Shown here piece by piece: positions 1-8,820 of a stretch of 64,000 nucleotides of DNA. A program made the position numbers and the translations under genes. Position 1 is the stretch's first letter. Every line of letters starts with the position of its first letter. The notes beneath the pieces are model-generated. The model saw only the letters and a list, made by a program, of their open reading frames with translations, did not search any database and was not told where the DNA came from. Source of the DNA: Catenibacillus sp964565805 (GTDB lineage: Bacteria > Bacillota > Clostridia > Lachnospirales > Lachnospiraceae); the NCBI GenBank assembly GCA_964565805.1, contig CAZMGH010000002.1, positions 67,270 through 131,269 of the forward strand. The letters run 5' to 3'.

Positions 1-971
1 AGGAAGCCTTAGAGCGGGGAGAGCAGATCATCCTGTTTTTAAACCGCCGGGGCTATGCCGGGTTTGTTTCCTGCCGCAGCTGCGGCCATGTGTTTAAATG
101 CCGCCACTGTGATGTATCCCTAACAGCCCATCGGGGCGGGCTGCTTAAGTGTCATTACTGCGGCTATGAGGAGCCATTACCTAAGGTTTGTCCGGAATGT
201 GGTTCTCCATATGTGGCGGCCTTTGGCATGGGGACTCAAAAGTTAGAAGGCATGATTGCCGGGGAATTTCCCCAGGCCAGGGTGCTGCGCCTGGACCGGG
301 ATTCTACGTCACGGAAAGACAGCATGGATGATATTTTAAATCGTTTCCGCCGTCATGAAGCAGATATTCTTGTAGGGACTCAGATGATCGTTAAAGGCCA
401 TGATTTTCCTGACGTGACGGTGGTTGGCATATTAGCGGCGGATCTGTCCATGTTTTCCAATGACTATATGGCCGCGGAGCGCACTTTTCAGCTGCTGACC
501 CAGGCGGCGGGCCGATCCGGACGGGATGAAAAGCCGGGCCACGTGGTGATCCAGACTTACAATCCGGACCATTACAGTATCTGGTGTGCCGCGGCTCAGG
601 ATTATGAGGAATTTTACCGCCAGGAGATGGCTTACAGAAACCTTCTCTCTTACCCGCCGGTGGTGCATATGCTGGCGGTCCTGGCTACAGGGACCAATGA
701 GCGCCGGGTAGGAGAGTATATTGTATGTCTGGCCAGAGATACAAAAGCTTTCTGTCAGGAGCAGGGCTTCGAGTCTATGGTTCTGGTCGGTCCGGCGGAT
801 GCCACAGTGCCTAAGGGCAAGGATGTATATCGAAAAGTATTTTATGTAAAAAATAAAAAGTATCCTTTGATGATCGCGGTAAGAGAATTTATGGAAAAGC
901 ATTGGCGGGCCTCAGCCTATGGAAGGGATGTGAGCCTGCAGTTTGACATGGATCCCATGTCCATGTACTAA
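1..971 (+). CDS. priA: Primosomal replication restart helicase PriA, 3' part
   Basis: This is the C-terminal part of PriA, the 3'-5' DNA helicase that reloads the replisome at stalled forks. The frame is open from base 3, so the gene starts outside the window; about 322 of the usual 700-800 residues are visible. The first 50 residues carry the paired cysteines of the PriA zinc-binding region (CRSCGH, CRHC, CHYC, CPEC), which sits inside the helicase domain. After it come the late helicase motifs, LVGTQMIVKGHDFP and QAAGRSGR (motif VI). The stop is at 969-971. Family assignment is secure; only the N-terminal DNA-binding domain and Walker A motif lie outside. It is followed by def, as in many Firmicutes. 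Confidence 0.97.
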   Translation, partial: EALERGEQIILFLNRRGYAGFVSCRSCGHVFKCRHCDVSLTAHRGGLLKCHYCGYEEPLPKVCPECGSPYVAAFGMGTQKLEGMIAGEFPQARVLRLDRDSTSRKDSMDDILNRFRRHEADILVGTQMIVKGHDFPDVTVVGILAADLSMFSNDYMAAERTFQLLTQAAGRSGRDEKPGHVVIQTYNPDHYSIWCAAAQDYEEFYRQEMAYRNLLSYPPVVHMLAVLATGTNERRVGEYIVCLARDTKAFCQEQGFESMVLVGPADATVPKGKDVYRKVFYVKNKKYPLMIAVREFMEKHWRASAYGRDVSLQFDMDPMSMY

Positions 972-972
972 A

Positions 973-1036
973 GGGAAGTCCCGCAAGGGGATACCCTTAT
1001 GCCGTGAAGGCCACGGCATATAACAATGAAAGGAGA
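973..1036 (+). repeat. Hairpin-SD repeat, copy 1 (leader of def)
   Basis: Leader of about 60 bases with the core ATACCCTTATGCCGTG, then AAGGC, then CACGGCAT (an 8-bp perfect stem), ending in the AAAGGAG Shine-Dalgarno of def. Two further copies occur upstream of the AEC transporter start (minus strand) and upstream of the metallophosphoesterase pseudogene. The 5' end also contains the small palindrome GGGAAGTCCC. Confidence 0.75.
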
Positions 1037-1042
1037 ATGATT

Positions 1043-1534
1043 ATGGCGATCCGGAATTTACGTTATCAGGGAGATCCCATTTTAAACAAGAGAGCAAAAG
1101 AGGTTAAGGAGGTGACCCCAAGGATCCGTCAGCTTGTCGGGGATATGCTGGATACGATGTATGAGAATAACGGGGTAGGGCTGGCTGCGCCTCAGGTAGG
1201 CATCTTAAAGCGAATCGTGGTCATTGATGTAGGGGAAGGTCCTTATGTATTTATTAATCCTGAAATTCTTGCCACAGACGGGGAGCAAACGGGAGATGAA
1301 GGCTGCTTAAGCATTCCGGGAAAGTGCGGCACAGTGACCCGCCCCAATTACGTAAAGGCAAAGGCTTTTGATAAGGATATGAATCCTTTTGAAGTGGAGG
1401 GCACAGAACTGTTTGCGCGGGCTATGTGCCATGAGTTTGACCATCTGGACGGTCATCTGTATACAGAGCTTGTGGAAGGCCCCTTAAGAGATGCGACTTA
1501 TGAGGAAGAAGAGGAAGGAGAATCAGAAAAATAA
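1043..1534 (+). CDS. def: Peptide deformylase
   Basis: Removes the formyl group from the N-terminal methionine of nascent proteins; a metalloenzyme of 163 residues, usual for the family. All three signature motifs are present: GVGLAAPQVG, EGCLSIPG (metal-binding Cys) and HEFDHLDG (the HExxH metal site and catalytic Glu). The ATG at 1043 is chosen because AGGAG lies 7 bases upstream and the protein then begins MAIRNLRYQGDPIL, as expected; an ATG at 1037 is also in frame, and the longer frame back to 1004 would translate the repeat element. The stop codon overlaps the start of fmt by one base, so the two formyl-cycle genes are coupled. Confidence 0.97.
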   Translation: MAIRNLRYQGDPILNKRAKEVKEVTPRIRQLVGDMLDTMYENNGVGLAAPQVGILKRIVVIDVGEGPYVFINPEILATDGEQTGDEGCLSIPGKCGTVTRPNYVKAKAFDKDMNPFEVEGTELFARAMCHEFDHLDGHLYTELVEGPLRDATYEEEEEGESEK

Positions 1535-2466
1535 TGAAGGTTGTATTTATGGGCACACCGGATTTTGCTGTGCCGACCCTTCAGAGCATCATTGACCGGG
1601 GACATCAGGTGGCTGCCGTAGTCACACAGCCGGATAAGGCCAGAGGCCGGGGAAAGTCGGTAACCTTTTCACCGGTGAAGGAAAAGGCCCTGGAGTATAA
1701 TATTCCGGTTTATCAGCCGGTAAAGGCCAGAGATCCGGAATTTGTGGAAACCTTAAAAGGGCTGGCCCCGGATGTGATCGTTGTGGTGGCCTTTGGCCAG
1801 ATCCTGCCAAAAGCCATTTTGGGTATTCCTCCTTTTGGCTGCATTAATGTCCATGGCTCTCTGCTGCCTAAGTACCGGGGAGCAGCTCCGGTCCAGTGGG
1901 CAGTGATCAACGGGGAGAAGGTCAGCGGCGTGACTACCATGTATATGGCGGAAGGGCTGGATACAGGAGATATGATCATGAAAGCGGAGGTTCCTCTGGC
2001 AGAGGATGAAACCGGCGGCAGCCTTTATGATAAACTGTCAAAGGTTGGAGCCCGGCTTCTTATAAAAACACTGGATGCCCTGGAGGACGGAACTGCGGTA
2101 CGGACACCTCAGGATGACAGTCAGGCCGGTGAATATGCCCGGATGCTGGATAAAAAAATGGGCAAAATTGATTTTAGCGCGTCGGCAGAAACCATTGAAC
2201 GGCTGGTCCGGGGATTAAACCCGTGGCCCAGCGCCTATACAGGCCTTCACGGCAAAACCCTAAAGCTGTGGAAGGCTCAGGTCATTCATAAAGACTATGA
2301 GGGAACTGTCGGAGAAATCACTGAAATCACAAAAGATTGTTTTGTTGTAAAAACCGGAGAGGGCGCCCTTGCAGTAAAAGAACTTCAGTTAGAAGGGAAA
2401 AAACGTATGGACGCCGGTTCATTTTTAAGAGGATACCCGTTAAAAAAAGGGGAAATCCTTTCATAA
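1534..2466 (+). CDS. fmt: Methionyl-tRNA formyltransferase
   Basis: Transfers a formyl group from 10-formyltetrahydrofolate to Met-tRNAfMet for translation initiation. The protein is 310 residues, normal length. It shows the N-terminal VVFMGTPDFAVPTL, the formyltransferase core with SLLPKYRGAAPVQWA (Asn/His/Asp region INVHGSLLPKYRG) and GLDTGDM, and a C-terminal tRNA-contacting domain. ATG overlaps the TAA of def (TAATG), so translation is likely coupled. The enzyme makes the substrate that def later deformylates. In many Firmicutes a zinc-metalloprotease gene lies between fmt and rsmB; it is absent here. Confidence 0.97.
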   Translation: MKVVFMGTPDFAVPTLQSIIDRGHQVAAVVTQPDKARGRGKSVTFSPVKEKALEYNIPVYQPVKARDPEFVETLKGLAPDVIVVVAFGQILPKAILGIPPFGCINVHGSLLPKYRGAAPVQWAVINGEKVSGVTTMYMAEGLDTGDMIMKAEVPLAEDETGGSLYDKLSKVGARLLIKTLDALEDGTAVRTPQDDSQAGEYARMLDKKMGKIDFSASAETIERLVRGLNPWPSAYTGLHGKTLKLWKAQVIHKDYEGTVGEITEITKDCFVVKTGEGALAVKELQLEGKKRMDAGSFLRGYPLKKGEILS

Positions 2467-2513
2467 TTTCACCTCGGGACGAACTGTCAGATAAGTTTCG
2501 GGGCGGGAAAGGG

Positions 2514-3893
2514 ATGGATATGACAGATTCTGTAAATACCCGGGAACTGGTGCTGGATATGCTTATGGAGGTCACCCGGGACGGGCGGCCCTCTCATGTG
2601 GTCCACAGCCAGATGCTGGAAAAGTACGAATATTTGGAAAAGCAGGAGCGAAAGTTTATCAGTAGGCTTTTTAAAGGGACTTTAGAGCGGATGCTCACTT
2701 TAGACTATGTAATCGGCCTTTTTTCCTCTGTAAAACTTTCTAAGATCCGCCCGGTGGTAAAAAATATTCTCCGCATGGGCGTTTACCAGATCCTGTATAT
2801 GAAAAATATTCCCCGCAGCGCCGCCTGTAATGAAGCGGTCAAGCTTTCCGGGCGCCGGGGATTTAAAAATCTTAAGGGCTTTGTAAATGGCATTTTGAGA
2901 AATGTCAGCCGTCGGGCGGAAAACATTTCCTGGCCGGATAAGGATAAAGATCCGGTCAATTACCTGTCAGTAATGTATTCGGCCCCGGAGTGGCTGGTGG
3001 ATCTGTGGCTTAAAAACTATGGCTCGGACAAAACAGAGACTATGTTAAAGGATAGTCTGGAAGACAAGCCGGTGACGGTGCGGTGTGTTTCGGAAAAGGA
3101 TACGGATCGGATAAAGGCTATCCTTGAAGCAGAAGGGGTCAGTGTTTCCCCGGGGAGCCTTATTCCTTATGCCCTAAAGCTCTCCGGCCTTGACTATCTT
3201 GGCGCTTTGGACAGCTTTCGCCAGGGACTTTATGCTGTTCAGGATGAAGGCTCTATGATGGCTGTGGAAATGGCTCATCTTTCCTCGGGAGATACAGTGC
3301 TTGATGTGTGCGCGGCGCCGGGAGGAAAAAGCTGCCACAGCGGCGGAAAGCTTTTGACCATGGCGGCAGCTTCTTTAAATGACGCTGACCGGGAAAGTGA
3401 AAGCGGCCAGTATAAGACCGGCCAGGTCATTGCCAGAGATCTTACACCGGCAAAGGCTCAGCTGATTCTGGAAAATGTCCAACGGCTTGGCCTTTCCAAT
3501 GTGACAGTGCAGGTAAAGGACGCCACAGTGCTTTATGAGGAGGACCGGGGAATAGCCCAGGTCGTCCTGGCGGATCTGCCCTGCTCAGGCCTTGGGGTCC
3601 TGGGAAGAAAGGCGGATATTAAATACCGCATGAATCCGGAACAGATGAAAGAACTGGCAGCCCTTCAGAGAAAAATCCTGTCCGTGGCGCAAAATTATGT
3701 GGCTGAAGGCGGGACTTTGGTTTACAGCACATGTACAGTAAATCCGGAAGAAAATATGGAAAATGCCCTGTGGTTTCAGGAAAATTTTGATTTTGTCATG
3801 GAGGATTCCCGCCAGTACCTTCCCGGGATCCATGGATGCGATGGATTTTTTATCTCCCGGTTTAAAAAGACGAAAGACAGGATCAGCGGTTAA
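2514..3893 (+). CDS. rsmB: 16S rRNA m5C967 methyltransferase RsmB
   Basis: SAM-dependent RNA cytosine methyltransferase with an N-terminal NusB-like RNA-binding domain (about residues 1-140) and a C-terminal Rossmann methylase. Motifs seen: VLDVCAAPGGKSC (SAM site), DLPCSGLGVLGR and YSTCTVNPEEN, giving the two cysteines used by RNA m5C methylases. The ATG at 2514 (or 2520) is preferred because the protein then begins MDMTDSVNTRELVLDML; the longer open frame overlaps fmt with no homology. It is 459 residues. Unusually, about 25 low-similarity residues (roughly KLLTMAAASLND to SGQYKTG) are inserted between the SAM-binding loop and the GQVIARDL strand. Confidence 0.94.
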   Translation: MDMTDSVNTRELVLDMLMEVTRDGRPSHVVHSQMLEKYEYLEKQERKFISRLFKGTLERMLTLDYVIGLFSSVKLSKIRPVVKNILRMGVYQILYMKNIPRSAACNEAVKLSGRRGFKNLKGFVNGILRNVSRRAENISWPDKDKDPVNYLSVMYSAPEWLVDLWLKNYGSDKTETMLKDSLEDKPVTVRCVSEKDTDRIKAILEAEGVSVSPGSLIPYALKLSGLDYLGALDSFRQGLYAVQDEGSMMAVEMAHLSSGDTVLDVCAAPGGKSCHSGGKLLTMAAASLNDADRESESGQYKTGQVIARDLTPAKAQLILENVQRLGLSNVTVQVKDATVLYEEDRGIAQVVLADLPCSGLGVLGRKADIKYRMNPEQMKELAALQRKILSVAQNYVAEGGTLVYSTCTVNPEENMENALWFQENFDFVMEDSRQYLPGIHGCDGFFISRFKKTKDRISG

Positions 3894-3940
3894 ATCTTTA
3901 ATTGCCCCCATAATACCACGGATGAAAAGGCGAAAGGATA

Positions 3941-4996
3941 ATGAATGAAAAAATCGATATTCAATCCATGGATCTAAATGAGCTGACCGCTTATGTGACG
4001 GATGTTCTTGGAGAGAAGCCTTTCAGGGCCCGTCAGATCTATGAGTGGATCCATGTAAAGCTGGCTTCAGGATTTGATGAAATGACGAATTTATCAAAAT
4101 CCTTAAGGGAAAAGCTGAAAAAAAACGGTTACCTAGTTATGCCGGAGATTGCCCGGCGGTTGGTTTCCAATATTGACGGAACGCGAAAATATCTGTTCCG
4201 TCTATCGGATGGCAATATTATTGAAAGTGTTTTAATGAAATATAAGCACGGAAATTCTGTGTGCGTGTCTTCCCAGGTAGGCTGCCGTATGGGATGCAGG
4301 TTCTGCGCTTCCACTTTAGACGGCCTGGAGAGAAATATGACCCCATCGGAAATGCTGGGAGAGGTTTATATGATCCAGAAGGATCTGGGTGAACGTATTT
4401 CCAATGTGGTCATTATGGGAAGCGGGGAACCTTTGGATAATTATGATAATGTGCTCCGCTTTATTAAGATGCTTTCGGATGAAAACGGACTGAATATAAG
4501 CCAGAGAAATATTACTTTATCTACCTGCGGCATTGTTCCCAGAATCTATGACTTGGCAAAGGAGGAGCTGGGGATTACTTTGGCCATCTCCCTTCACGCG
4601 GTAAACGATCAGCGGCGGAGAGAACTGATGCCTGTGGCCAATACCTGGTCTATTGAGGATATTTTAAAAGCATGCCGGGAATATTACAGTCATAATAACC
4701 GGCGGCTGACCTTTGAATACAGCTTGGTCAAGGGAGTCAATGACAGCGGCGAGGATGCGGCGGCCCTGGCCCGACTCCTTCACGGACTGAACGCCCATAT
4801 AAATCTTATCCCGGTAAACCCTATAAAAGAGCGGGATTTTCGCCAGTCAGACAATAGTGCAGTCATGAATTTTAAAAATAAACTTGAAAAATACGGCGAA
4901 AATGTTACTATAAGAAGGGAAATGGGCAGAGATATTCAGGCCGCATGCGGCCAATTGCGCAAAAACTATATAGATGCACTGGAAAGTGAGGATTAG
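3941..4996 (+). CDS. rlmN: Dual-specificity rRNA/tRNA m2A methyltransferase RlmN
   Basis: Radical-SAM enzyme methylating C2 of adenosine in 23S rRNA (A2503) and some tRNAs. The 351-residue protein has the CxxxCxxC cluster motif (CRMGCRFCAS), GEPLDNYDN, and near the C terminus the catalytic cysteine in DIQAACGQL, the residue that forms the covalent intermediate. ATG at 3941 has AAAGGA 6-7 bases upstream. The gene is 47 bases behind rsmB and ends one base before the prpC start, so it belongs to the same transcription unit. The length and motif set exclude Cfr-type assignment as more likely, though the two families are close. Confidence 0.96.
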   Translation: MNEKIDIQSMDLNELTAYVTDVLGEKPFRARQIYEWIHVKLASGFDEMTNLSKSLREKLKKNGYLVMPEIARRLVSNIDGTRKYLFRLSDGNIIESVLMKYKHGNSVCVSSQVGCRMGCRFCASTLDGLERNMTPSEMLGEVYMIQKDLGERISNVVIMGSGEPLDNYDNVLRFIKMLSDENGLNISQRNITLSTCGIVPRIYDLAKEELGITLAISLHAVNDQRRRELMPVANTWSIEDILKACREYYSHNNRRLTFEYSLVKGVNDSGEDAAALARLLHGLNAHINLIPVNPIKERDFRQSDNSAVMNFKNKLEKYGENVTIRREMGRDIQAACGQLRKNYIDALESED

Positions 4997-4997
4997 A

Positions 4998-5732
4998 ATG
5001 AGGGTATTTGGTAAATCAGATATTGGCTCGGTGCGGAAAATGAACCAAGATTATATGTATTTTTCCAAAGCCCCAGTGGGCCAGCTTCCCAATCTGTTTA
5101 TTGTAGCGGACGGGATGGGCGGACATAAGGCCGGGGACTACGCATCCCGCATGTCTGTGGAGAATTTTGTAGATTATATCCAGCAGGCGCCTCTGGATGC
5201 GCTGATACGGATCGTTGATGATGGGATTCATTACGTAAATGAGCTGGTGATGGAAAAAGCACAGCAGTATTCCGAGTTAAACGGTATGGGGACGACTTTT
5301 GTAGCGGCATTTATTGTGGACAAAACATTATATGTAGCCAACGTGGGGGACAGTCGGCTGTACCTGATCGACAGCGAGATCAACCAGGTGACGGAGGATC
5401 ATTCCTATGTAGGAGCTATGGTTCGGGCCGGTGAGATTACTTTAGATGAGGCGCGGCATCACCCGGATAAAAATATTATTACTCGGGCTATTGGCGCTGC
5501 CTGGGATATTCGTGTGGATTTTTTTGAAGTGGATCTGGAGCCGGGGGATAAGATCCTTATGTGCTCTGACGGTTTGTCCAATATGGTGGATGATGTCACT
5601 TTGCTGAATATTATTTCCAGCACGTATATCGGTGATACGGTAGATGCATTGATCAATGAAGCAAAGGCAAATGGCGGGCTGGATAATATTACAGCCATTG
5701 TGATAGACCCGTTTGATGAGGAGGGAAATTAA
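4998..5732 (+). CDS. prpC: PP2C-family Ser/Thr protein phosphatase
   Basis: Metal-dependent phosphatase of the PPM/PP2C family, the usual partner that reverses PrkC phosphorylation; cytoplasmic. It is 244 residues. Motifs visible: KMNQD near the N terminus, ADGMGGHKAGDYAS (metal-binding Asp), VANVGDSRLYLI, LMCSDGLSNMV and GGLDNITAIV. The ATG at 4998 follows GTGAGGA; an upstream in-frame ATG lies inside rlmN and gives no homologous residues. The stop overlaps the prkC start (TAATG), so phosphatase and kinase are translated together, which fits antagonistic control of the same targets. Confidence 0.95.
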   Translation: MRVFGKSDIGSVRKMNQDYMYFSKAPVGQLPNLFIVADGMGGHKAGDYASRMSVENFVDYIQQAPLDALIRIVDDGIHYVNELVMEKAQQYSELNGMGTTFVAAFIVDKTLYVANVGDSRLYLIDSEINQVTEDHSYVGAMVRAGEITLDEARHHPDKNIITRAIGAAWDIRVDFFEVDLEPGDKILMCSDGLSNMVDDVTLLNIISSTYIGDTVDALINEAKANGGLDNITAIVIDPFDEEGN

Positions 5733-7894
5733 TGGTAGTTCCAGGTATGTATCTGGCAGACCGGTACGAGATACTTGAAAAAATCGGTTCCGGCGGCATG
5801 GCTGATGTGTATAAGGCCAGGGACCGCAAGTTAAATCGTCTGGTTGCTGTTAAGGTATTAAAACAGGAATTCAGTGTGGATGAGACTTTTGTAAAGAAGT
5901 TCCAGGTGGAGGCTCAGGCTGCTGCCGGACTGTCCCATCCCAATATTGTAAATGTATATGACGTAGGTGAGGAAAACGGTATCCATTATATTGTAATGGA
6001 ACTGGTCCAGGGAATCACCTTGAAAAAATATATTGAGATGAAAGGAAAGCTGGAGATTAAAGAAGCCTTAAATATTTCTGTTCAGATCGCTTCCGGTCTT
6101 CAGGCGGCCCATGATAACCGGATCATTCACCGGGATATTAAGCCTCAGAACATTATTATGTCCAGGGACGGCAAGGTAAAGGTTACGGATTTTGGTATTG
6201 CCAAAATGGCAGATTCCACTACAGTGACCACAAACGCTGCAGGCAGCGTTCACTATATTTCACCGGAACAGGCCCGGGGCGGCTATTCTGACGCAAAAAG
6301 CGATATTTATTCCCTTGGTATTACCATGTATGAGATGCTTACCGGCCGGGTGCCTTTTGAGGGCGAGACTAACGTGGCCGTGGCTCTTTTGCACATCCAG
6401 GGAGAGATGGTTCCTCCCAGAAAACTGGAGCCTTCCATCCCCCGAAGCTTTGAAAAGATCATTTTAAAATGTACTCAGAAAAGGCCGGAGCGGCGGTACG
6501 CTTCTGCCAGGGATCTGATCGCGGATCTGAGAAAGGTACTGACACACCCGGATGGGGAGTATGTAATTCTTACCGGCGCGTCTATGGCGGCTAATGAACA
6601 AACAGTGGTGTTAAATCATCATTCCGCAGCCGCCGGGAACGCCAGCCAGTCTTCGGCCAGCCGTACAGGAGATACTTCGGCCAACGCATCTTCCGGCAGC
6701 GGCCGTTCCGCGGAAGACTCCGACCAGTCGAACCGTCAGTATGCCGGGAAAAATGGTCAGGGGCGCAGCGATTATGATGAAGATGAGGATGAAGATGGCG
6801 TAAACCCGGCGCTGGAAAAGGTGATGATGGTGCTGGGGATCGTAGGCGCCGTGATCCTGGTCGTGGTGATCTTTTTTATCATCGCCCGGGCCGTGGGTCT
6901 GTTTTCCGGAAGCGGACAGACGGAAAGCGGTATTGAAAGCATGAGTGAAAGCCAGACCGAGTCTTTATCTGATACGGAAAGCACTGAGGAGGTTCAGGTT
7001 CCGGATCTTTATGATATGACTCAGCAGGAGGCTCAGTCTGAACTGCAGTCTTATGGCTTATATTTAAGCGTCCAAAACGGAGCGAGCGATGACGTAGAGG
7101 AAGGTCATATTTACAGGCAAAGTCCGAGTGAGGGAACAACCCTTTCCAGAGGAGATACAGTGACTGTGTGGATTAATTCCAGCGAATCTGAAACCGAGGA
7201 ACAGGTACAAGTCCCGGACGTGACCAACTATACTTATAATCAGGCAAGTACAGCCCTGCAGGCTCAGGGGCTTGGTATTGCGGGGGTAGCATACGAATAC
7301 AGTGATAGTATTTCCGCTGACCGGGTGATCCGCACGGATCCGGCCGCGGGAACGTCTGTAGATTCAGGATCTGATGTGACCATTTATATTAGCAAGGGTC
7401 CGGAGCAAAAAACGACGACCATGCCTCAGGTGGTTGGCACTACTCTGGCGGATGCTCGTACACTGCTTGAAGGCAGCAATCTTACGGTGGGTCAGGTGAC
7501 CTATGAGTCCAGCGATTCTGTGGCAGAAGGCCGGGTGATCCGGGCCAGCGTGTCCAGAGGCACGACCGTAGATGAGGGAACGGCTGTGGATCTGGTGATC
7601 AGTACCGGTCCGGCAGAAATTGAAAGCCAGGGGCAGTCCTCCTATACAGGGACGATCGATCTTTCTGGATTGGAAAATCCTATCGGAGGTTTAAGTGAGG
7701 GACAAACAGCGACAGTCCTTATTAATGTATATAGCGCTTCAGGATCTGTAGTATGGACCACAGGAAATATGACCATGGGAGCGGATGATTGGGTTACCTG
7801 GTATACTGTGACTACCGAAAACGTCGAACCGGTAACCTGGGAGGTCATGGTGGACGGCCAGTCTATCGGTACCGGCCGGGTAAACATGAGCTGA
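5732..7894 (+). CDS. prkC: PASTA-domain Ser/Thr protein kinase
   Basis: Membrane Hanks-type kinase sensing cell-wall fragments. Residues about 11-275 form the kinase: GSGGMADVYKA loop, VAVKVLK lysine, HRDIKPQN (about residue 131), DFGIA and GSVHYISPEQA. A low-complexity Ser/Asp/Glu linker (about 290-360) precedes one membrane helix (about 364-388), so the C terminus is outside. Three PASTA repeats start near residues 421, 491 and 563, each with a VPxV-type opening and DPAAG/SxG turns. After them comes an extra domain of about 80 residues (about 640-720), beta-rich with several Trp, not a PASTA repeat. The protein is 720 residues, at the long side of the family. It is coupled to prpC and 11 bases before rsgA. 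Confidence 0.96.
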   Translation: MVVPGMYLADRYEILEKIGSGGMADVYKARDRKLNRLVAVKVLKQEFSVDETFVKKFQVEAQAAAGLSHPNIVNVYDVGEENGIHYIVMELVQGITLKKYIEMKGKLEIKEALNISVQIASGLQAAHDNRIIHRDIKPQNIIMSRDGKVKVTDFGIAKMADSTTVTTNAAGSVHYISPEQARGGYSDAKSDIYSLGITMYEMLTGRVPFEGETNVAVALLHIQGEMVPPRKLEPSIPRSFEKIILKCTQKRPERRYASARDLIADLRKVLTHPDGEYVILTGASMAANEQTVVLNHHSAAAGNASQSSASRTGDTSANASSGSGRSAEDSDQSNRQYAGKNGQGRSDYDEDEDEDGVNPALEKVMMVLGIVGAVILVVVIFFIIARAVGLFSGSGQTESGIESMSESQTESLSDTESTEEVQVPDLYDMTQQEAQSELQSYGLYLSVQNGASDDVEEGHIYRQSPSEGTTLSRGDTVTVWINSSESETEEQVQVPDVTNYTYNQASTALQAQGLGIAGVAYEYSDSISADRVIRTDPAAGTSVDSGSDVTIYISKGPEQKTTTMPQVVGTTLADARTLLEGSNLTVGQVTYESSDSVAEGRVIRASVSRGTTVDEGTAVDLVISTGPAEIESQGQSSYTGTIDLSGLENPIGGLSEGQTATVLINVYSASGSVVWTTGNMTMGADDWVTWYTVTTENVEPVTWEVMVDGQSIGTGRVNMS

Positions 7895-7905
7895 CAGGAG
7901 GATCC

Positions 7906-8784
7906 ATGCAGGGAAAGATCATTAAAGGTATTGCAGGATTTTACTATGTCCATAACCCGGAAAAAGGCACCTATGCCTGTAAGGCCAAAGGGATTTTCAG
8001 AAACGAAAAGATCAAGCCCCTGGTTGGAGATATGACGGAGTTTCATGTAACCCATGAAGGAGATAAGGAGGGCAGTATTGATAAAATACTGCCCCGGAAA
8101 AATGCTCTGATCCGTCCCGCTGTGGCTAATGTAGATCAGGCCATGATCATTTTTGCCGTTGCCAGCCCTGCGCCTAACTTGAACATGCTGGACCGTTTTC
8201 TCATTACTATGAAGCTTCAGCATGTGGACACCATCATCTGTTTTAATAAGACGGATGTATCCTCTCAGACGGAGGTTGACAGGCTTAGAGATGTTTATAA
8301 AAACTGCGGCTGCCAGGCGGTATTTACCAGTGTGGAGAAACAGGAAGGCCTTTTGCAGGTGAGAGCGCTTTTAAAAGATAAGACCACAGTCATGGCCGGG
8401 CCCTCTGGTGTGGGAAAATCATCTATGATGAACTACCTTAAGCCGGAGGCGGCCATGGAAACAGGGGCCATCAGCAAAAAGATCCAGCGGGGGCGTCATA
8501 CCACCCGCCATTCGGAGCTGTTTCATCTGGAGGGTTCCACCTATGTGATGGATACCCCGGGATTTACTTCCCTTTATATAGACCATGTTGAGGCTCAGGA
8601 TTTGAAAAACTGTTTTGCAGAATTTGAACCTTATGAAGGACAGTGCCGTTTTAACGGATGCGTCCACATCCACGAACCGGACTGCGCTGTGAAGGAGGCC
8701 TTAAAGGCAGGAAAGATCAGCCGCAGCCGTTATGACAATTATGTAATGTTTTATGAAGAGCTTAAAAGCCAGCGGCGGTATTAA
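7906..8784 (+). CDS. rsgA: Ribosome small-subunit maturation GTPase RsgA
   Basis: Circularly permuted GTPase that checks late 30S assembly. The 292-residue protein has an N-terminal OB fold, then G4 NKTD (about residue 115) before G1 GPSGVGKSS (about 165) and G3 DTPGF, the permuted order typical of the family, and a C-terminal zinc knuckle (CRFNGCVHIHEPDC). The ATG at 7906 has AGGAGG at 7896-7901 and follows the prkC stop closely; the longer open frame upstream is antiparallel to nothing real and overlaps prkC. Linkage of prkC and rsgA is common, and RsgA-type GTPases are known kinase substrates in Bacillus. Confidence 0.96.
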   Translation: MQGKIIKGIAGFYYVHNPEKGTYACKAKGIFRNEKIKPLVGDMTEFHVTHEGDKEGSIDKILPRKNALIRPAVANVDQAMIIFAVASPAPNLNMLDRFLITMKLQHVDTIICFNKTDVSSQTEVDRLRDVYKNCGCQAVFTSVEKQEGLLQVRALLKDKTTVMAGPSGVGKSSMMNYLKPEAAMETGAISKKIQRGRHTTRHSELFHLEGSTYVMDTPGFTSLYIDHVEAQDLKNCFAEFEPYEGQCRFNGCVHIHEPDCAVKEALKAGKISRSRYDNYVMFYEELKSQRRY

Positions 8785-8803
8785 GACGCACCGCTGGCTT
8801 TTT
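8764..8803 (+). terminator. Rho-independent terminator overlapping the rsgA stop
   Basis: AAAAGCCAGCGG (8764-8775) pairs perfectly with CCGCTGGCTTTT (8791-8802) and ends in five T. The left arm lies inside the last rsgA codons. Because rpe starts only 18 bases later, this is probably a partial or attenuating terminator within the operon. Confidence 0.7.
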
Positions 8804-8820
8804 AAAGGGGGATACTTGTT

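Noticed and set aside
2337..2513. N-terminal extension of RsmB
   Set aside because: It overlaps fmt in another frame, is basic and unconserved in appearance, and no ribosome site supports it.
7642..8223. 193-codon minus-strand frame across prkC and rsgA
   Set aside because: It spans two well-supported coding regions and their intergenic ribosome site; a shadow frame.
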